The notes under the pieces are model-generated. The model did no database searches, was not told the origin of the DNA, and saw nothing but the letters and a program-made list of their open reading frames with translations. Positions 45,097-53,905 of a DNA stretch of 64,000 bases are shown in pieces. Source of the DNA: Chitinibacter sp. SCUT-21 (lineage in GTDB: Bacteria > Pseudomonadota > Gammaproteobacteria > Burkholderiales > Chitinibacteraceae). Within the stretch, counting starts at the first letter, position 1. The number at the start of each line of letters is the position of its first letter. Where the stretch lies: assembly GCA_041874755.1 (NCBI GenBank), contig CP102611.1:2294001-2358000 (forward strand), given 5' to 3'. A program made the position numbers and the translations under genes.

Positions 45097-45477
45097 ATGT
45101 CCTGCCCATTTTGCGCTATACCCGCCGAGCGAATCATTGATCGTAATGAATCAGGCTTTGTCATTCGTGATGGCTTCCCTGTCTCACCGGGGCATACGCT
45201 GATTATTCCGCACCGGCATATCGGCTCGTTTTTTGAGCTAAGCCGACCAGAGCGTGATGATTTATTTGATTTGCTCGACCAGGCCAAACTTGTGCTTGAT
45301 CGTGAATTCAAACCAAACGCATACAACATCGGCATCAACGACGGCCCTGCAGCTGGGCAAACCGTGCCACATTTGCATATCCACCTCATCCCCCGATTTG
45401 AAGGTGATATGGCTGATCCACGCGGCGGGGTGCGGTATGTGATTCCAGATAAAGCTAAATATTGGAAAGACGAATGA
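45097..45477 (+). CDS. HIT family hydrolase
   Basis: The 126-residue protein has CPFCAIP at the N-terminus, GHTLIIPHRH and the histidine triad HLHIHLIP near residue 95, so it is a nucleotide hydrolase or transferase of the HIT group. Substrates are usually AMP-linked compounds. The stop overlaps the start of the HNH gene as ATGA, which ties it to a nuclease gene. That is unusual for a housekeeping HIT protein. Confidence 0.92.
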   Translation: MSCPFCAIPAERIIDRNESGFVIRDGFPVSPGHTLIIPHRHIGSFFELSRPERDDLFDLLDQAKLVLDREFKPNAYNIGINDGPAAGQTVPHLHIHLIPRFEGDMADPRGGVRYVIPDKAKYWKDE

Positions 45478-46451
45478 CACTCGCGCAATACTGCAGCCAA
45501 TTTCAAAAAATTCGTCGTGCCAACGGGACTGCATTTAGCGACTTAACGCTAAAAAAGGCGCCGCATAAACCGCTGCTACTCTTGGCTGTTTTGGATATGG
45601 TGGGGCGAAAACAAATTACTTCGCCTTTTATCAGCATCGCTGATGAAATGACTGAATTGAATGCTTTGTTCGGCAGTTTCTGGCATAAGCTGATGCCGGT
45701 GACCCATACCAGCAGTATTGGTTTTCCATTCTCAAAAATGGGGAATGAGCCTTTCTGGCATTTGGTGCCTCTCCCCGATAAAACAGTAACAAAAGAACTC
45801 ATTGATAAGATGAGTACGGTATCTCAATTGCGCCAACATGTGATGGGGGCTCAGCTTGATGAGGCCTTATTTGTCTTAATGCAAGACGCACAATCTCGGG
45901 AAACCTTGATCGATACGCTCATTGGCACGCACTTTTCTCCAGAAGCTCAGGCGCTGCTACGAGCAGAAATGGGCGAGCAAGATACGATTTTCCAATACAG
46001 CCTAGAGCTAGAGCAGCAAGCCCAGCACAAAGTACGCGATAGCTCGAGCGTTGCAAAATACACCGTGCAAGTTAGAGATCAGGGTTTTCGCAAGGCCGTG
46101 GTGCGTTGTTATGACCATCGTTGCGCCATGTGTGGCACTCGCATCGTCACACCCGAAGGCTATACCGCCGTCGATGCCGCACATATCGAGCCATGGAGCG
46201 TGTCGCAAAACGATCAAATTACTAATGGCATGGCACTTTGCAAGTTGTGCCACTGGGCATTTGATACGGGTGTAGTTGGTGTGCGCACTGACTTTAGCAT
46301 TGCGGTCGCGCGACAAATTGGCCATATGCCCAATGCGCCAGGTTTTATTCCAACCTTGGCAGGTCGCACACTGATACTTCCCAAGGAAGTTCATTTACGC
46401 CCCAAACCTGAAAACTTCGAATGGCATCGGAAGACGTTCTCAGTGGCATAA
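45474..46451 (+). CDS. HNH endonuclease, restriction-type
   Basis: The 325-residue product has an N-terminal helical domain (KAPHKPLLLLAVLDMVGRKQ), typical of a family of putative HNH restriction enzymes. The C-terminal HNH domain starts with CAMCGTRI, continues with DAAHIEPWSVSQ and ends with NGMALCKLCHWAFD, giving the zinc cysteines and catalytic His/Asn. It probably cleaves DNA, perhaps modified DNA, since no partner methylase is adjacent. Its start overlaps the HIT stop (ATGA). A frame extension to 45462 has no support. Confidence 0.85.
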   Translation: MTLAQYCSQFQKIRRANGTAFSDLTLKKAPHKPLLLLAVLDMVGRKQITSPFISIADEMTELNALFGSFWHKLMPVTHTSSIGFPFSKMGNEPFWHLVPLPDKTVTKELIDKMSTVSQLRQHVMGAQLDEALFVLMQDAQSRETLIDTLIGTHFSPEAQALLRAEMGEQDTIFQYSLELEQQAQHKVRDSSSVAKYTVQVRDQGFRKAVVRCYDHRCAMCGTRIVTPEGYTAVDAAHIEPWSVSQNDQITNGMALCKLCHWAFDTGVVGVRTDFSIAVARQIGHMPNAPGFIPTLAGRTLILPKEVHLRPKPENFEWHRKTFSVA

Positions 46452-46539
46452 ACCGCCATAACAGAACCCACCAAATGGGAGCTATTGCCTGATAGTTTCC
46501 AGTTTATCGGCACATTTTTGTATCTAGGAAACTAGCAAA

Positions 46540-49500
46540 ATGGCATCAGATTTAATATCAAAACCCTGCTTTGAGCTCAAACGACTCATTCTGATCGACT
46601 CACTTAGCATCGGCAGGATTATTGAATTTCCCGTTGATGGCGGTGCCGTTTTGACCGGGCGTAATGGCCGTGGCAAAACATCAATGCTGCAATTATTGAT
46701 GTTGTTTTACGGTGAAAGTCCGAATCGTATTGTGACCACCGAAGCGGGCAAGCAGAGCTTTACTGGCTACTATCTGCCTCGAACCACTTCTTATATTGTC
46801 TTTGAATATCAGCGCCCTGATGGTGGGCTGCGCATGGTGGTGGCGTATGCGGATAGGCATGGTGAAAAGGTATGTTTTCGTTTGGTGCGTGAAGGCTTTG
46901 ATCCCAAGCAGTTCGTGACTGCTGATGGGGCGTTCGTGCCTGCGCCACAATTGGTGCGCCATTTAAAGCTAAATGGCTTTCGCTGTCATGAACAGCAGAT
47001 TGAGTCTTTGGCTGAATATCGCGCCATCATGCTGGCCACACACAGCAGTACCGGCGATCGCAAACGCTTGCGTGAGATTCGTGAGTTATCTTCGGATTAT
47101 GGTTTTACGGTGCCGAATAAACCGTTGCACCAGATCGAAAAAATCATCACTGGCATGTTTCGCCGCAAAACCAATTTTGAAGATCTGCAGAGCATGGTGG
47201 TGGAATGCACCAGTGATACTCAACAAACACTGAGTATGACGGCGGATCGCAAAAAGCTGGAAGATTGGCCGCGTCACTATGCCGCCTACACTTCGGTCAT
47301 GATGCTTGAACCGGTCATGAACCAAGCAGATCAAGCGGCACAGCGGCTGGAAGCCACTCGAGCTAGTTTGGGCGAAGTCAAAGGCAAGCTGACTTCACTG
47401 CTCGCACACCTAGAAGACCAATCGTATTGCTTAGTAGAGCAAAAATCCAAGCTCGATAATGAGCATCAGCAGGCGCTTAATCGATACACCAAAGCGCGTG
47501 ATCAACTAAATGGCAAAAAGATCGATGCCGGCAAGCATGCTCAGTATGCCGAAGGTAAAGCTACCGAGTTGCAGCAGACGTGGGATACGTATGAGCAACA
47601 AGGTATTCGGGCTAGCGATGAGTTAGTGAAGAGAGCCACTGATTTACGCGATGAAAAACAGCAGCTCGAAAAACGGCATGAAACGTTGCTGGGTGAGCAA
47701 AGTGAAATTGCACAACGTTATGAAACCCTAAAGCAAAAGCAGCAAGCTAGTTTCTATGCGATTAAAGAAGATCTAGATCAGCAGGCAGAGCAAGCGCGAC
47801 AACAGTTTGAAGCGTTCCAACATCAGCTAGACCAAAAAGTAGCGGGTCAGCGACTTGATTTGGAGACTGCGCAAAAGGCGCAGCGAGAGCCATATTCCTC
47901 AGCCTTAGCCCACGCTCAAGTAGCGGTTGGTTCTTGGCAGGCACAACTCAACAACCCGCAAGTACCAGCAAAAGATCAGGCTTTGGTCGAAGCCAAGCAG
48001 CAGGCGCTGACCGATGCGTTAGAAAAGAAAAACCAACTCTCTACTGTCCAGCAAGAAAAAGCAGCTGCGTTTAGCGCGGCCAAAGGCAATTTCGAGCGGC
48101 AAGAGCGCAAAGTTGAAGACAAGAAAAAAGAACTCACCAAATTAGAGTCCGCACTGCTAGAGACGCAACGCTTTGCGATGCCTGAGCCGGGGACGCTCCT
48201 GCATTTCTTGCGATCTGAATGTCCAGACTGGACACAAGATATTGCCCGCGTGATTGATGGTGAGCTGTTAACGCGCACGGATTTAAGCCCGCAGTTTATT
48301 GAACGACTTGATTCGCTGTATGGGCTAAACCTTGATTTATCTAAACTGGCGCCGCATGAGCGGGCCGATGAATCGGCTGTGCAATTTGAAATTGAGCAGC
48401 AGCAACGCCACGTCGTTTTATGTCGTACCGCGCTGGAGGCAGAGGAAGCATCATTGCGTCAATCCAGCGCTGTGTGTACTCAAACTGAAACGGCGATGCG
48501 GCAACATGAGCAAGTCTTCTTACAGGCTAAAAATCACGTCGACAACATTAAGGGTGAATTGGCATCTGCGAAGCAGCAGCTGAATGAGCAACGCAATCTC
48601 GCCAAGGCGAATGCGGAAGCGGGCTTGGCCAAGGCCAAGCAAGCCTGCGAGAAAAGTCAGCTCACGCTTGAAGAGTTTGACCGTGCGTGTCGTGAGGCTC
48701 GTGATGAACTCGAGCAAAGAGCAAGGCAGGAAAAAATCGCGCTTTCGGAGCAAAAACGTATTGCGATCGATGCGCTCAATGCCAAAGAGAAAGCAGCCAG
48801 GTTCGCCCTCGATCAAACGCTGGAGCATTTGAATTCAGAATGCCGTTCAGCGTTGCAGGCGCAGGGAATTGATACTGCGCGATTGCAAGCAATCACAGAT
48901 CGTTTGCAGGCGATTGATCAAGATCTTAGCAAAATCAAATCAGTCATTGAATTAGTGCAGGGCTGGCGACTCTGGCTGCGCGATGAATGGCCTAAACGCG
49001 AAAGCTGGCTAGAAGAAGGGCGCCAATATCGTGAGCAGGAAGAGGCTCTCAACCTGCAGCTCAAAACATTAGATCGTGAATGGAAAGAGGATGAGGCGCG
49101 TTATTTAGCGCAGTTTGAACAATTCAAGCAACAAATCCAAAAACTCGAACAGCAACAACAATTGACGCGAACTCGGCTGGACAAAATGGCGGTATATACC
49201 GCGATCGAAGCCAGTCAGTTTGATCCAAGTTGGACACTGGATCTACTGGTGGGGCTGGCGAATAAGGCTGAGGATGATGAGCGACAGAGCAAAGCCGAAG
49301 TGCGTCGTTTAGTCGGAGAGCTTAAGCGCGGTTTTGCGAAAACTCCAGGGGCAAAACCTTATGAGTTTATGGAGCTAAATCGCCTTGGACTGATCGATGC
49401 GCCCGATGAAGAGTGGGTGCCACTATTCAGAACTTGGTTTACTGATGAGCATCGAACTATGCAGCGAATTTTGCTGATGGATGCACGTTTGATTGCAGGC

Positions 49501-50196
49501 ACCGTAATTCAATTTCATCGAACCATGGATGATTTCCATAAAAAGGTGCTGCAATTTAATCGCGAACTACAAAGCCATCTTGATCAGAATATTTCTTTTG
49601 AAAGCATCAGCCATGTGAAGGTTGAGGTAGTCTCAACGATCCGAGAGTTAGCCTATTGGCAGTCGATCTGCGACATGGCCGAGGCGAATCATCATTGGGT
49701 TAATGGCATGAGTAATGAGCTACCTCCTGCTGCGTTTGCGAAAACGCTGGATGACTTGTTGAGCCACTGGGAAACGAAATCCGGAATTCAGGCGGATTTA
49801 AAGCAGCTCATTCGGATTCAGGGTGAGGTAACTGAAAATGGTAACCAGCGCCAATTTAGGAAGGCATCCGATCTGGAAGCGGTCTCATCGAATGGCTTGT
49901 CCTACCTAGTTTTAGTCAGCATTTTTGTCGCCTTCATCAACCGAATTCGCCGTGATGCCAATGTCAATATTGTCTGGGCTTTGGATGAGCTTAAAGACCT
50001 CGATAGTGGCAATGTGGTGCATCTGATCGAGCTCTTGAAGCGTAATCAAATTACGCTGGTTTCGGCGTTTCCAGATCCTGACCCAGAAACCTTAGAGTTG
50101 TTTAATCATTGCTTTACGGTGGAGCCCGATCGACGCTTGATGCAAGTGCGCGTTGCCGATCCATTCTTACTGGACGAGGAGCCTGTTCATGTTTGA
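46540..50196 (+). CDS. SMC/MukB-like ATPase of a Wadjet/Mks-type system (JetC-like)
   Basis: The 1218-residue protein has a split ATPase head. Walker A is GRNGRGKTSMLQLL near residue 45. At the C-terminus are a signature-like SSNGLSYLVLVS and Walker B IVWALDELKDLD near 1150. Between them are long coiled coils (residues about 280-620 and 660-960) around a hinge-like non-helical stretch (MPEPGTLLHFLRSECPDW). This fits MukB-type SMC proteins with DUF3584-like heads. Complexes of this kind extrude DNA loops and, in Wadjet, detect and cut small circular DNA. It is the first gene of a four-gene unit; the next gene starts eight bases before its stop. AGGAA lies ten bases upstream of the ATG. Confidence 0.88.
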   Translation: MASDLISKPCFELKRLILIDSLSIGRIIEFPVDGGAVLTGRNGRGKTSMLQLLMLFYGESPNRIVTTEAGKQSFTGYYLPRTTSYIVFEYQRPDGGLRMVVAYADRHGEKVCFRLVREGFDPKQFVTADGAFVPAPQLVRHLKLNGFRCHEQQIESLAEYRAIMLATHSSTGDRKRLREIRELSSDYGFTVPNKPLHQIEKIITGMFRRKTNFEDLQSMVVECTSDTQQTLSMTADRKKLEDWPRHYAAYTSVMMLEPVMNQADQAAQRLEATRASLGEVKGKLTSLLAHLEDQSYCLVEQKSKLDNEHQQALNRYTKARDQLNGKKIDAGKHAQYAEGKATELQQTWDTYEQQGIRASDELVKRATDLRDEKQQLEKRHETLLGEQSEIAQRYETLKQKQQASFYAIKEDLDQQAEQARQQFEAFQHQLDQKVAGQRLDLETAQKAQREPYSSALAHAQVAVGSWQAQLNNPQVPAKDQALVEAKQQALTDALEKKNQLSTVQQEKAAAFSAAKGNFERQERKVEDKKKELTKLESALLETQRFAMPEPGTLLHFLRSECPDWTQDIARVIDGELLTRTDLSPQFIERLDSLYGLNLDLSKLAPHERADESAVQFEIEQQQRHVVLCRTALEAEEASLRQSSAVCTQTETAMRQHEQVFLQAKNHVDNIKGELASAKQQLNEQRNLAKANAEAGLAKAKQACEKSQLTLEEFDRACREARDELEQRARQEKIALSEQKRIAIDALNAKEKAARFALDQTLEHLNSECRSALQAQGIDTARLQAITDRLQAIDQDLSKIKSVIELVQGWRLWLRDEWPKRESWLEEGRQYREQEEALNLQLKTLDREWKEDEARYLAQFEQFKQQIQKLEQQQQLTRTRLDKMAVYTAIEASQFDPSWTLDLLVGLANKAEDDERQSKAEVRRLVGELKRGFAKTPGAKPYEFMELNRLGLIDAPDEEWVPLFRTWFTDEHRTMQRILLMDARLIAGTVIQFHRTMDDFHKKVLQFNRELQSHLDQNISFESISHVKVEVVSTIRELAYWQSICDMAEANHHWVNGMSNELPPAAFAKTLDDLLSHWETKSGIQADLKQLIRIQGEVTENGNQRQFRKASDLEAVSSNGLSYLVLVSIFVAFINRIRRDANVNIVWALDELKDLDSGNVVHLIELLKRNQITLVSAFPDPDPETLELFNHCFTVEPDRRLMQVRVADPFLLDEEPVHV

Positions 50197-50815
50197 GCAT
50201 ACGGTGCGGCTTTTGCTTGAAGGGGTGTTTATTTGTGAGATTACGCATCATGAAGCATTTGCTTTTTTGAATCACCCCGCCAATCAGCAAGCTGTGAATG
50301 ATTATTTGGGGAAAATCGGCTTAAGACTGGCCAGTACTGCGCACGGCGGGGCGTTTTTTGCTGCGCACATTGAAACAGGTGGACCTGAGAAAAAAGCGGC
50401 AAAAGAAGTGTTCACCAAAATAAAGCATGAGCTTCGCCCCTTGGTGGCCTTTCTGGAATTAGTTATGCGTGCCTCGCAAAAGGACGATGTGATTTGCGCA
50501 GGCTCTGTGATTGAAACAGCAAGCTTGATGTTGTCGATCGACAGTAATCCAACGCTGCGTAGTGATCTTCAATCACTGGCCAATTTGGTTAAAGGCCCCG
50601 CCGCTGATAGTTCAGATCGCGCCCGATTTAATAAAGTACTGAATCGCTTTAAGGATGAAGGATATTTGTTTCTGGCCAATAGTGAGCGCGAGATTTATCA
50701 AGTTACAGGCAAGATTGAATTCATTATGGAGGCCATTGCGTTCTTGTCTGAGCATGAAAAAATCGGTCTCGAAGACGAGGAAGCTGAAGTCACCAGCCAA
50801 GGATCATTGCTGTGA
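50189..50815 (+). CDS. MukE/JetB-like subunit of the SMC system
   Basis: A 208-residue, mostly helical protein with paired winged-helix-like segments (ITHHEAFAFLNHPANQQAV; RFNKVLNRFKDEGYLFL), as expected for the KITE subunit that binds the kleisin and DNA. Similarity by eye is weak; position and size between the SMC and kleisin genes carry the call. The ATG at 50189 has GAGGAG eight bases upstream and overlaps the SMC gene. The longer frame from 50153 lacks support. The acidic C-terminus ends just where the kleisin starts. Confidence 0.72.
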   Translation: MFEHTVRLLLEGVFICEITHHEAFAFLNHPANQQAVNDYLGKIGLRLASTAHGGAFFAAHIETGGPEKKAAKEVFTKIKHELRPLVAFLELVMRASQKDDVICAGSVIETASLMLSIDSNPTLRSDLQSLANLVKGPAADSSDRARFNKVLNRFKDEGYLFLANSEREIYQVTGKIEFIMEAIAFLSEHEKIGLEDEEAEVTSQGSLL

Positions 50816-52062
50816 CCACGGGTGTTGAGAATATTGCGGCCTATCTGGAGGTCCTCCATAAGCATCGGGATCTCGTCGCCGATGCGTACATCAATGGCGG
50901 TGTTACGCTGACCGATGAAACCCAGCGTGCTTTGTATTTACTCAAGCAACACCGAGCCCTAGTGCCCTCAATGCAAGATGAGTTTCGCCTCAATTCAAGT
51001 TTAAGCCGTCACTTGGATGAAGTGTTTCTGCGTCAGCGCAATTACGCCGTCAGTGCTAACTTTGCCGAGCAAATTGATCGTTTGCCACAATTGATTGATG
51101 AGTATCTGAAGGCGTGCCTTGATAATCGTTCTGAAGATCGAGATACATACTCTGACGACTTTAAATCGGGCGTGTTTGAACTCGCAGAAGGACTTGATTC
51201 GTTCTTGGCGTTAATGCGCTCTTTGGCGGATAACCGGTTTGCCAATGTCAGTACCCTTGAGCAGAAAAAACGTCAGAACGAGTTTTACCTCGGCAAGTGC
51301 GAACAAATAGGCATCGCTTTAGGTGCATTGCAAGCTACGGCATTACTAGAGCAGCTGACTGGCTCATCCTTATTGCAGCCTTTGCTGGATATCTATCAGA
51401 GCCAGATCCTAGAGCGTTTGCCGCAGTGGCGTGCTTCGCTCATGGATATTTCTACTGTCTTAAAAGAGTATCTGTATCGCTTGCGCCAAGTCGAGCCGCA
51501 GGCACAGCGCTTGCGTGCCTTTGCGCAGTTTCTGCGTAAAAATCCAGACTATAGTCTGCCCGATGTCGATGAGCTCAATCATTTGCCAGATTGGTGCTCG
51601 GTATATGCAGGGCTTAAATTAAGGACGCACGCCGATTTATCAGATAACACCAGCCGTGATGCTTTAGTCGAAGTCGCCCAATCTATCCCTGCGCCCAAGT
51701 TGCGATTCACCGTAGAACGGCAAGCTGGGCAAATGATTGCAGATGAGGCAAAAGAGCGCGTCAATATCATTGCGCCATCCCCCGTTCAGCGTGCGTTTGC
51801 TTTGTATTTAAAGGATGTACGAGCCGCTCAGAAGGCGATTTCGGCCATTGAATGGCTTCGGGCAACGCCCGAATATCAATCGGTGGATGAGGCCGCGTGG
51901 TTGATTTATGTATTGCATGCTTGGCAGATTTTAGAAGCCAAGAAGAAAACGAGCGATTTAACGCTGCGCCGCATGGAAATGAATGTCACCTATTCAGGTC
52001 TGAGTGAGGCGATGTCTGGAAATCTCATTGTGACTGATGTCGAAATATGGAAAAAAGCTTAA
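50812..52062 (+). CDS. Kleisin/MukF/JetA-like subunit of the SMC system
   Basis: A 416-residue helical protein with no metal or ATP motif. It starts with a winged-helix-like region, continues with a helical middle (RHLDEVFLRQRNYAVSANFA) and ends in a segment (VHAWQILEAKKKTSDLTLRR-like) that could clamp the ATPase head. This matches kleisin subunits in size and order. The start is GTG overlapping the previous stop (GTGA). It overlaps the TOPRIM gene by 16 bases. All four genes are thus interlocked. Confidence 0.72.
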   Translation: MTTGVENIAAYLEVLHKHRDLVADAYINGGVTLTDETQRALYLLKQHRALVPSMQDEFRLNSSLSRHLDEVFLRQRNYAVSANFAEQIDRLPQLIDEYLKACLDNRSEDRDTYSDDFKSGVFELAEGLDSFLALMRSLADNRFANVSTLEQKKRQNEFYLGKCEQIGIALGALQATALLEQLTGSSLLQPLLDIYQSQILERLPQWRASLMDISTVLKEYLYRLRQVEPQAQRLRAFAQFLRKNPDYSLPDVDELNHLPDWCSVYAGLKLRTHADLSDNTSRDALVEVAQSIPAPKLRFTVERQAGQMIADEAKERVNIIAPSPVQRAFALYLKDVRAAQKAISAIEWLRATPEYQSVDEAAWLIYVLHAWQILEAKKKTSDLTLRRMEMNVTYSGLSEAMSGNLIVTDVEIWKKA

Positions 52063-52886
52063 TCAAAACCTTGCTGCGCATCGTGCATAGTCCCGATGAA
52101 AAAACGGCGTCTTCGCGTGGATTGGCGCAATTTGCCAATACACATCAAATTGGTCGCCAGCAGGGTAGAAGCTATATCTTTAGTTTGGCCGACAAGCAAA
52201 TCATTAAAAAGCTGCTCAAAATCGAAGAAGGGATTGATGCTGACTCCACACAGCCTGATGCGTGGGATGGACTAAGTCGAACCGACAGTTTGGCACTAGG
52301 TGGTAATGAGAAACTGAGCCAAGCGTGTGTGCGATTAAACCGAGTTGCCGTTAAAGCTTTGCTGGGCAGGCCCTTATGCCTAGGTGATGAGAAGTTAAAA
52401 CTACCTACCGCAAGTCATTTGGAATTAGATTGGCAGCAAGTGGCAGAACTCAATCGGCATGATGGTGTGATGCTGGTGGAAAACTGGGAAGCCTTTGAAA
52501 AGATTCACCAACTGCAGTTTGAGCCAAATATACCGAGCAGCAATCCACTTGTGCTGTTTCGTGGCATGCCGCAGGTCTATAGCCAAAATTATGTGGTCGC
52601 GCTCTTGGAACAACTAAAACTACCTGTCTTTGCTTTCGTAGATTACGACCCTGCCGGTTTGATGATTGCCGTAAACACCCCATTTTTCACAAAATTGGTC
52701 GTGCCGCCAGAGGCCATGCTTGAGGCCGCATTCAGTAAATGTACCAACTCAGAGCGCTTTCAAAAGCAGTTGCCAGAAACCCAAGCCCTGCTTGAACAAT
52801 GCACCCATCCCGAGATTCGCCACTATTGGCAAATCTATAAACAGGCAGGAGTAGCCTTGCCTCAAGAATATGTTTGCCGAACCTGA
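52047..52886 (+). CDS. Small TOPRIM (JetD/MksG-like) nuclease subunit
   Basis: The 279-residue protein has an N-terminal helical part and a C-terminal TOPRIM-like fold with a conserved Glu in GVMLVENWEAFEKI near residue 145 and the DxD pair in FAFVDYDPAGLM near 205. JetD and MksG use such residues to bind metal and cut DNA. It is shorter than typical JetD (about 390), missing much of the N-terminal DUF3322-like arm. It overlaps the kleisin-like gene and is last in the operon. Confidence 0.75.
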   Translation: MEKSLIKTLLRIVHSPDEKTASSRGLAQFANTHQIGRQQGRSYIFSLADKQIIKKLLKIEEGIDADSTQPDAWDGLSRTDSLALGGNEKLSQACVRLNRVAVKALLGRPLCLGDEKLKLPTASHLELDWQQVAELNRHDGVMLVENWEAFEKIHQLQFEPNIPSSNPLVLFRGMPQVYSQNYVVALLEQLKLPVFAFVDYDPAGLMIAVNTPFFTKLVVPPEAMLEAAFSKCTNSERFQKQLPETQALLEQCTHPEIRHYWQIYKQAGVALPQEYVCRT

Positions 52887-52943
52887 GAACAAAGCTTGTG
52901 GGTTCTATATTTGCAAATTCGTTAGATTGTTATTTTGATAACC

Positions 52944-52970
52944 ATATACTACGCAAAAATAATAGTATAT
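52944..52970. promoter_or_regulatory. Inverted-repeat operator upstream of the second defence operon
   Basis: ATATACTA and TAGTATAT form a perfect 8-bp inverted repeat with an 11-base spacer, 30 bases before the WYL regulator start. It overlaps a TATACT -10-like hexamer (52945-52950), so binding would block transcription. Confidence 0.65.
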
Positions 52971-52999
52971 AGTCCACAAAGAAGCTTTCAAAGACTGAA

Positions 53000-53899
53000 A
53001 TGACCCCTTCCGAGCAACTGTCTTCTTTGTCCCAGTCCCAGCGCGATCGACTTGCATTTGTAGAGTTGCGCCTGTGGTTTATGGGTGACATTCGCCGTCA
53101 AGATATTGTTGATAGGTTCGGCGTTCAATCTGCCGCGGCCTCAAGAGATTTAGCAATCTACAAAGAGTTAGCGCCGCACAACATCGACTATGACCTAAAA
53201 GCAAAATCCTATACCTATCAGGATACATTCAAACCAATATTTGAACATGCGGTCCAGCGTGTTTTGACTTGGTTGACCGAAGGATTTGGCGATGGCTCAA
53301 CAGTTGCACGACCAGTGCTAGGTGGTCTTGAGATTCCTGTTTCGATTTGCAAACCATCTTTGACAGTTTTGGCAGCTTTGACTAGAGCTATCAGTGCTCG
53401 TCGCCCAGTAACGATCAAATACTACTCGATGAGCAGCGGAGAGTCTGAGCGTGTAATCGTTCCCTTTGCGCTCGTTGATACGGGTCTTCGTTGGCACACC
53501 AGAGCATTTGACAGGAAAACTGGAGAATTTCGCGATTTCGTTGTCACTAGGATCGAAAATCTAGTTTTTCTTAATGAAGAGCCGAAACCTAACGAACTTC
53601 CAGATCAAGACTTTCAGTGGACGCGAGTTGTTGAGCTGGATTTGGTTCCGCACCCACGATTGTCTCGTCCTGAGATTATTGAGATGGATTACGGAATGCA
53701 AGATGGTGCTTTAAAGGTCAAACTCCGAGCGGCAATAGCTGGTTATACGCTTCATAAATGGAGCGTAGATTGTTCTGCGGATCATAGTTTGCGTGGACAT
53801 GAATTCCGCTTGTGGTTAAAGGATCATTGGGCTGTATACGGTGTTAAAAGTATGCTGCTAGCGCCAGGCTATGAAATACCGACGATGGATAGAGGTTAA
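53000..53899 (+). CDS. WYL-domain repressor heading a defence operon (BrxR/CapW-like)
   Basis: The 299-residue protein has an N-terminal winged helix (DIRRQDIVDRFGVQSAAASR), a WYL domain (RRPVTIKYYSMSSGESERVI, then TGLRWHTRAFDRKTGEF) and a C-terminal extension domain. That architecture is shared by BrxR and CapW, dimeric repressors of phage-defence operons. The 8-bp inverted repeat just upstream fits autorepression. It is separated by six bases from the helicase gene, so it is the first gene of the unit. Its sequence differs from the WYL part of the Sir2 fusion. Confidence 0.88.
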   Translation: MTPSEQLSSLSQSQRDRLAFVELRLWFMGDIRRQDIVDRFGVQSAAASRDLAIYKELAPHNIDYDLKAKSYTYQDTFKPIFEHAVQRVLTWLTEGFGDGSTVARPVLGGLEIPVSICKPSLTVLAALTRAISARRPVTIKYYSMSSGESERVIVPFALVDTGLRWHTRAFDRKTGEFRDFVVTRIENLVFLNEEPKPNELPDQDFQWTRVVELDLVPHPRLSRPEIIEMDYGMQDGALKVKLRAAIAGYTLHKWSVDCSADHSLRGHEFRLWLKDHWAVYGVKSMLLAPGYEIPTMDRG

Positions 53900-53905
53900 T
53901 ACACA

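Noticed and set aside
46540..52886. Housekeeping MukBEF condensin
   Set aside because: A TOPRIM gene is interlocked with the set, gene order differs, and the surroundings are a defence island; MukBEF is also not expected in this bacterial group.
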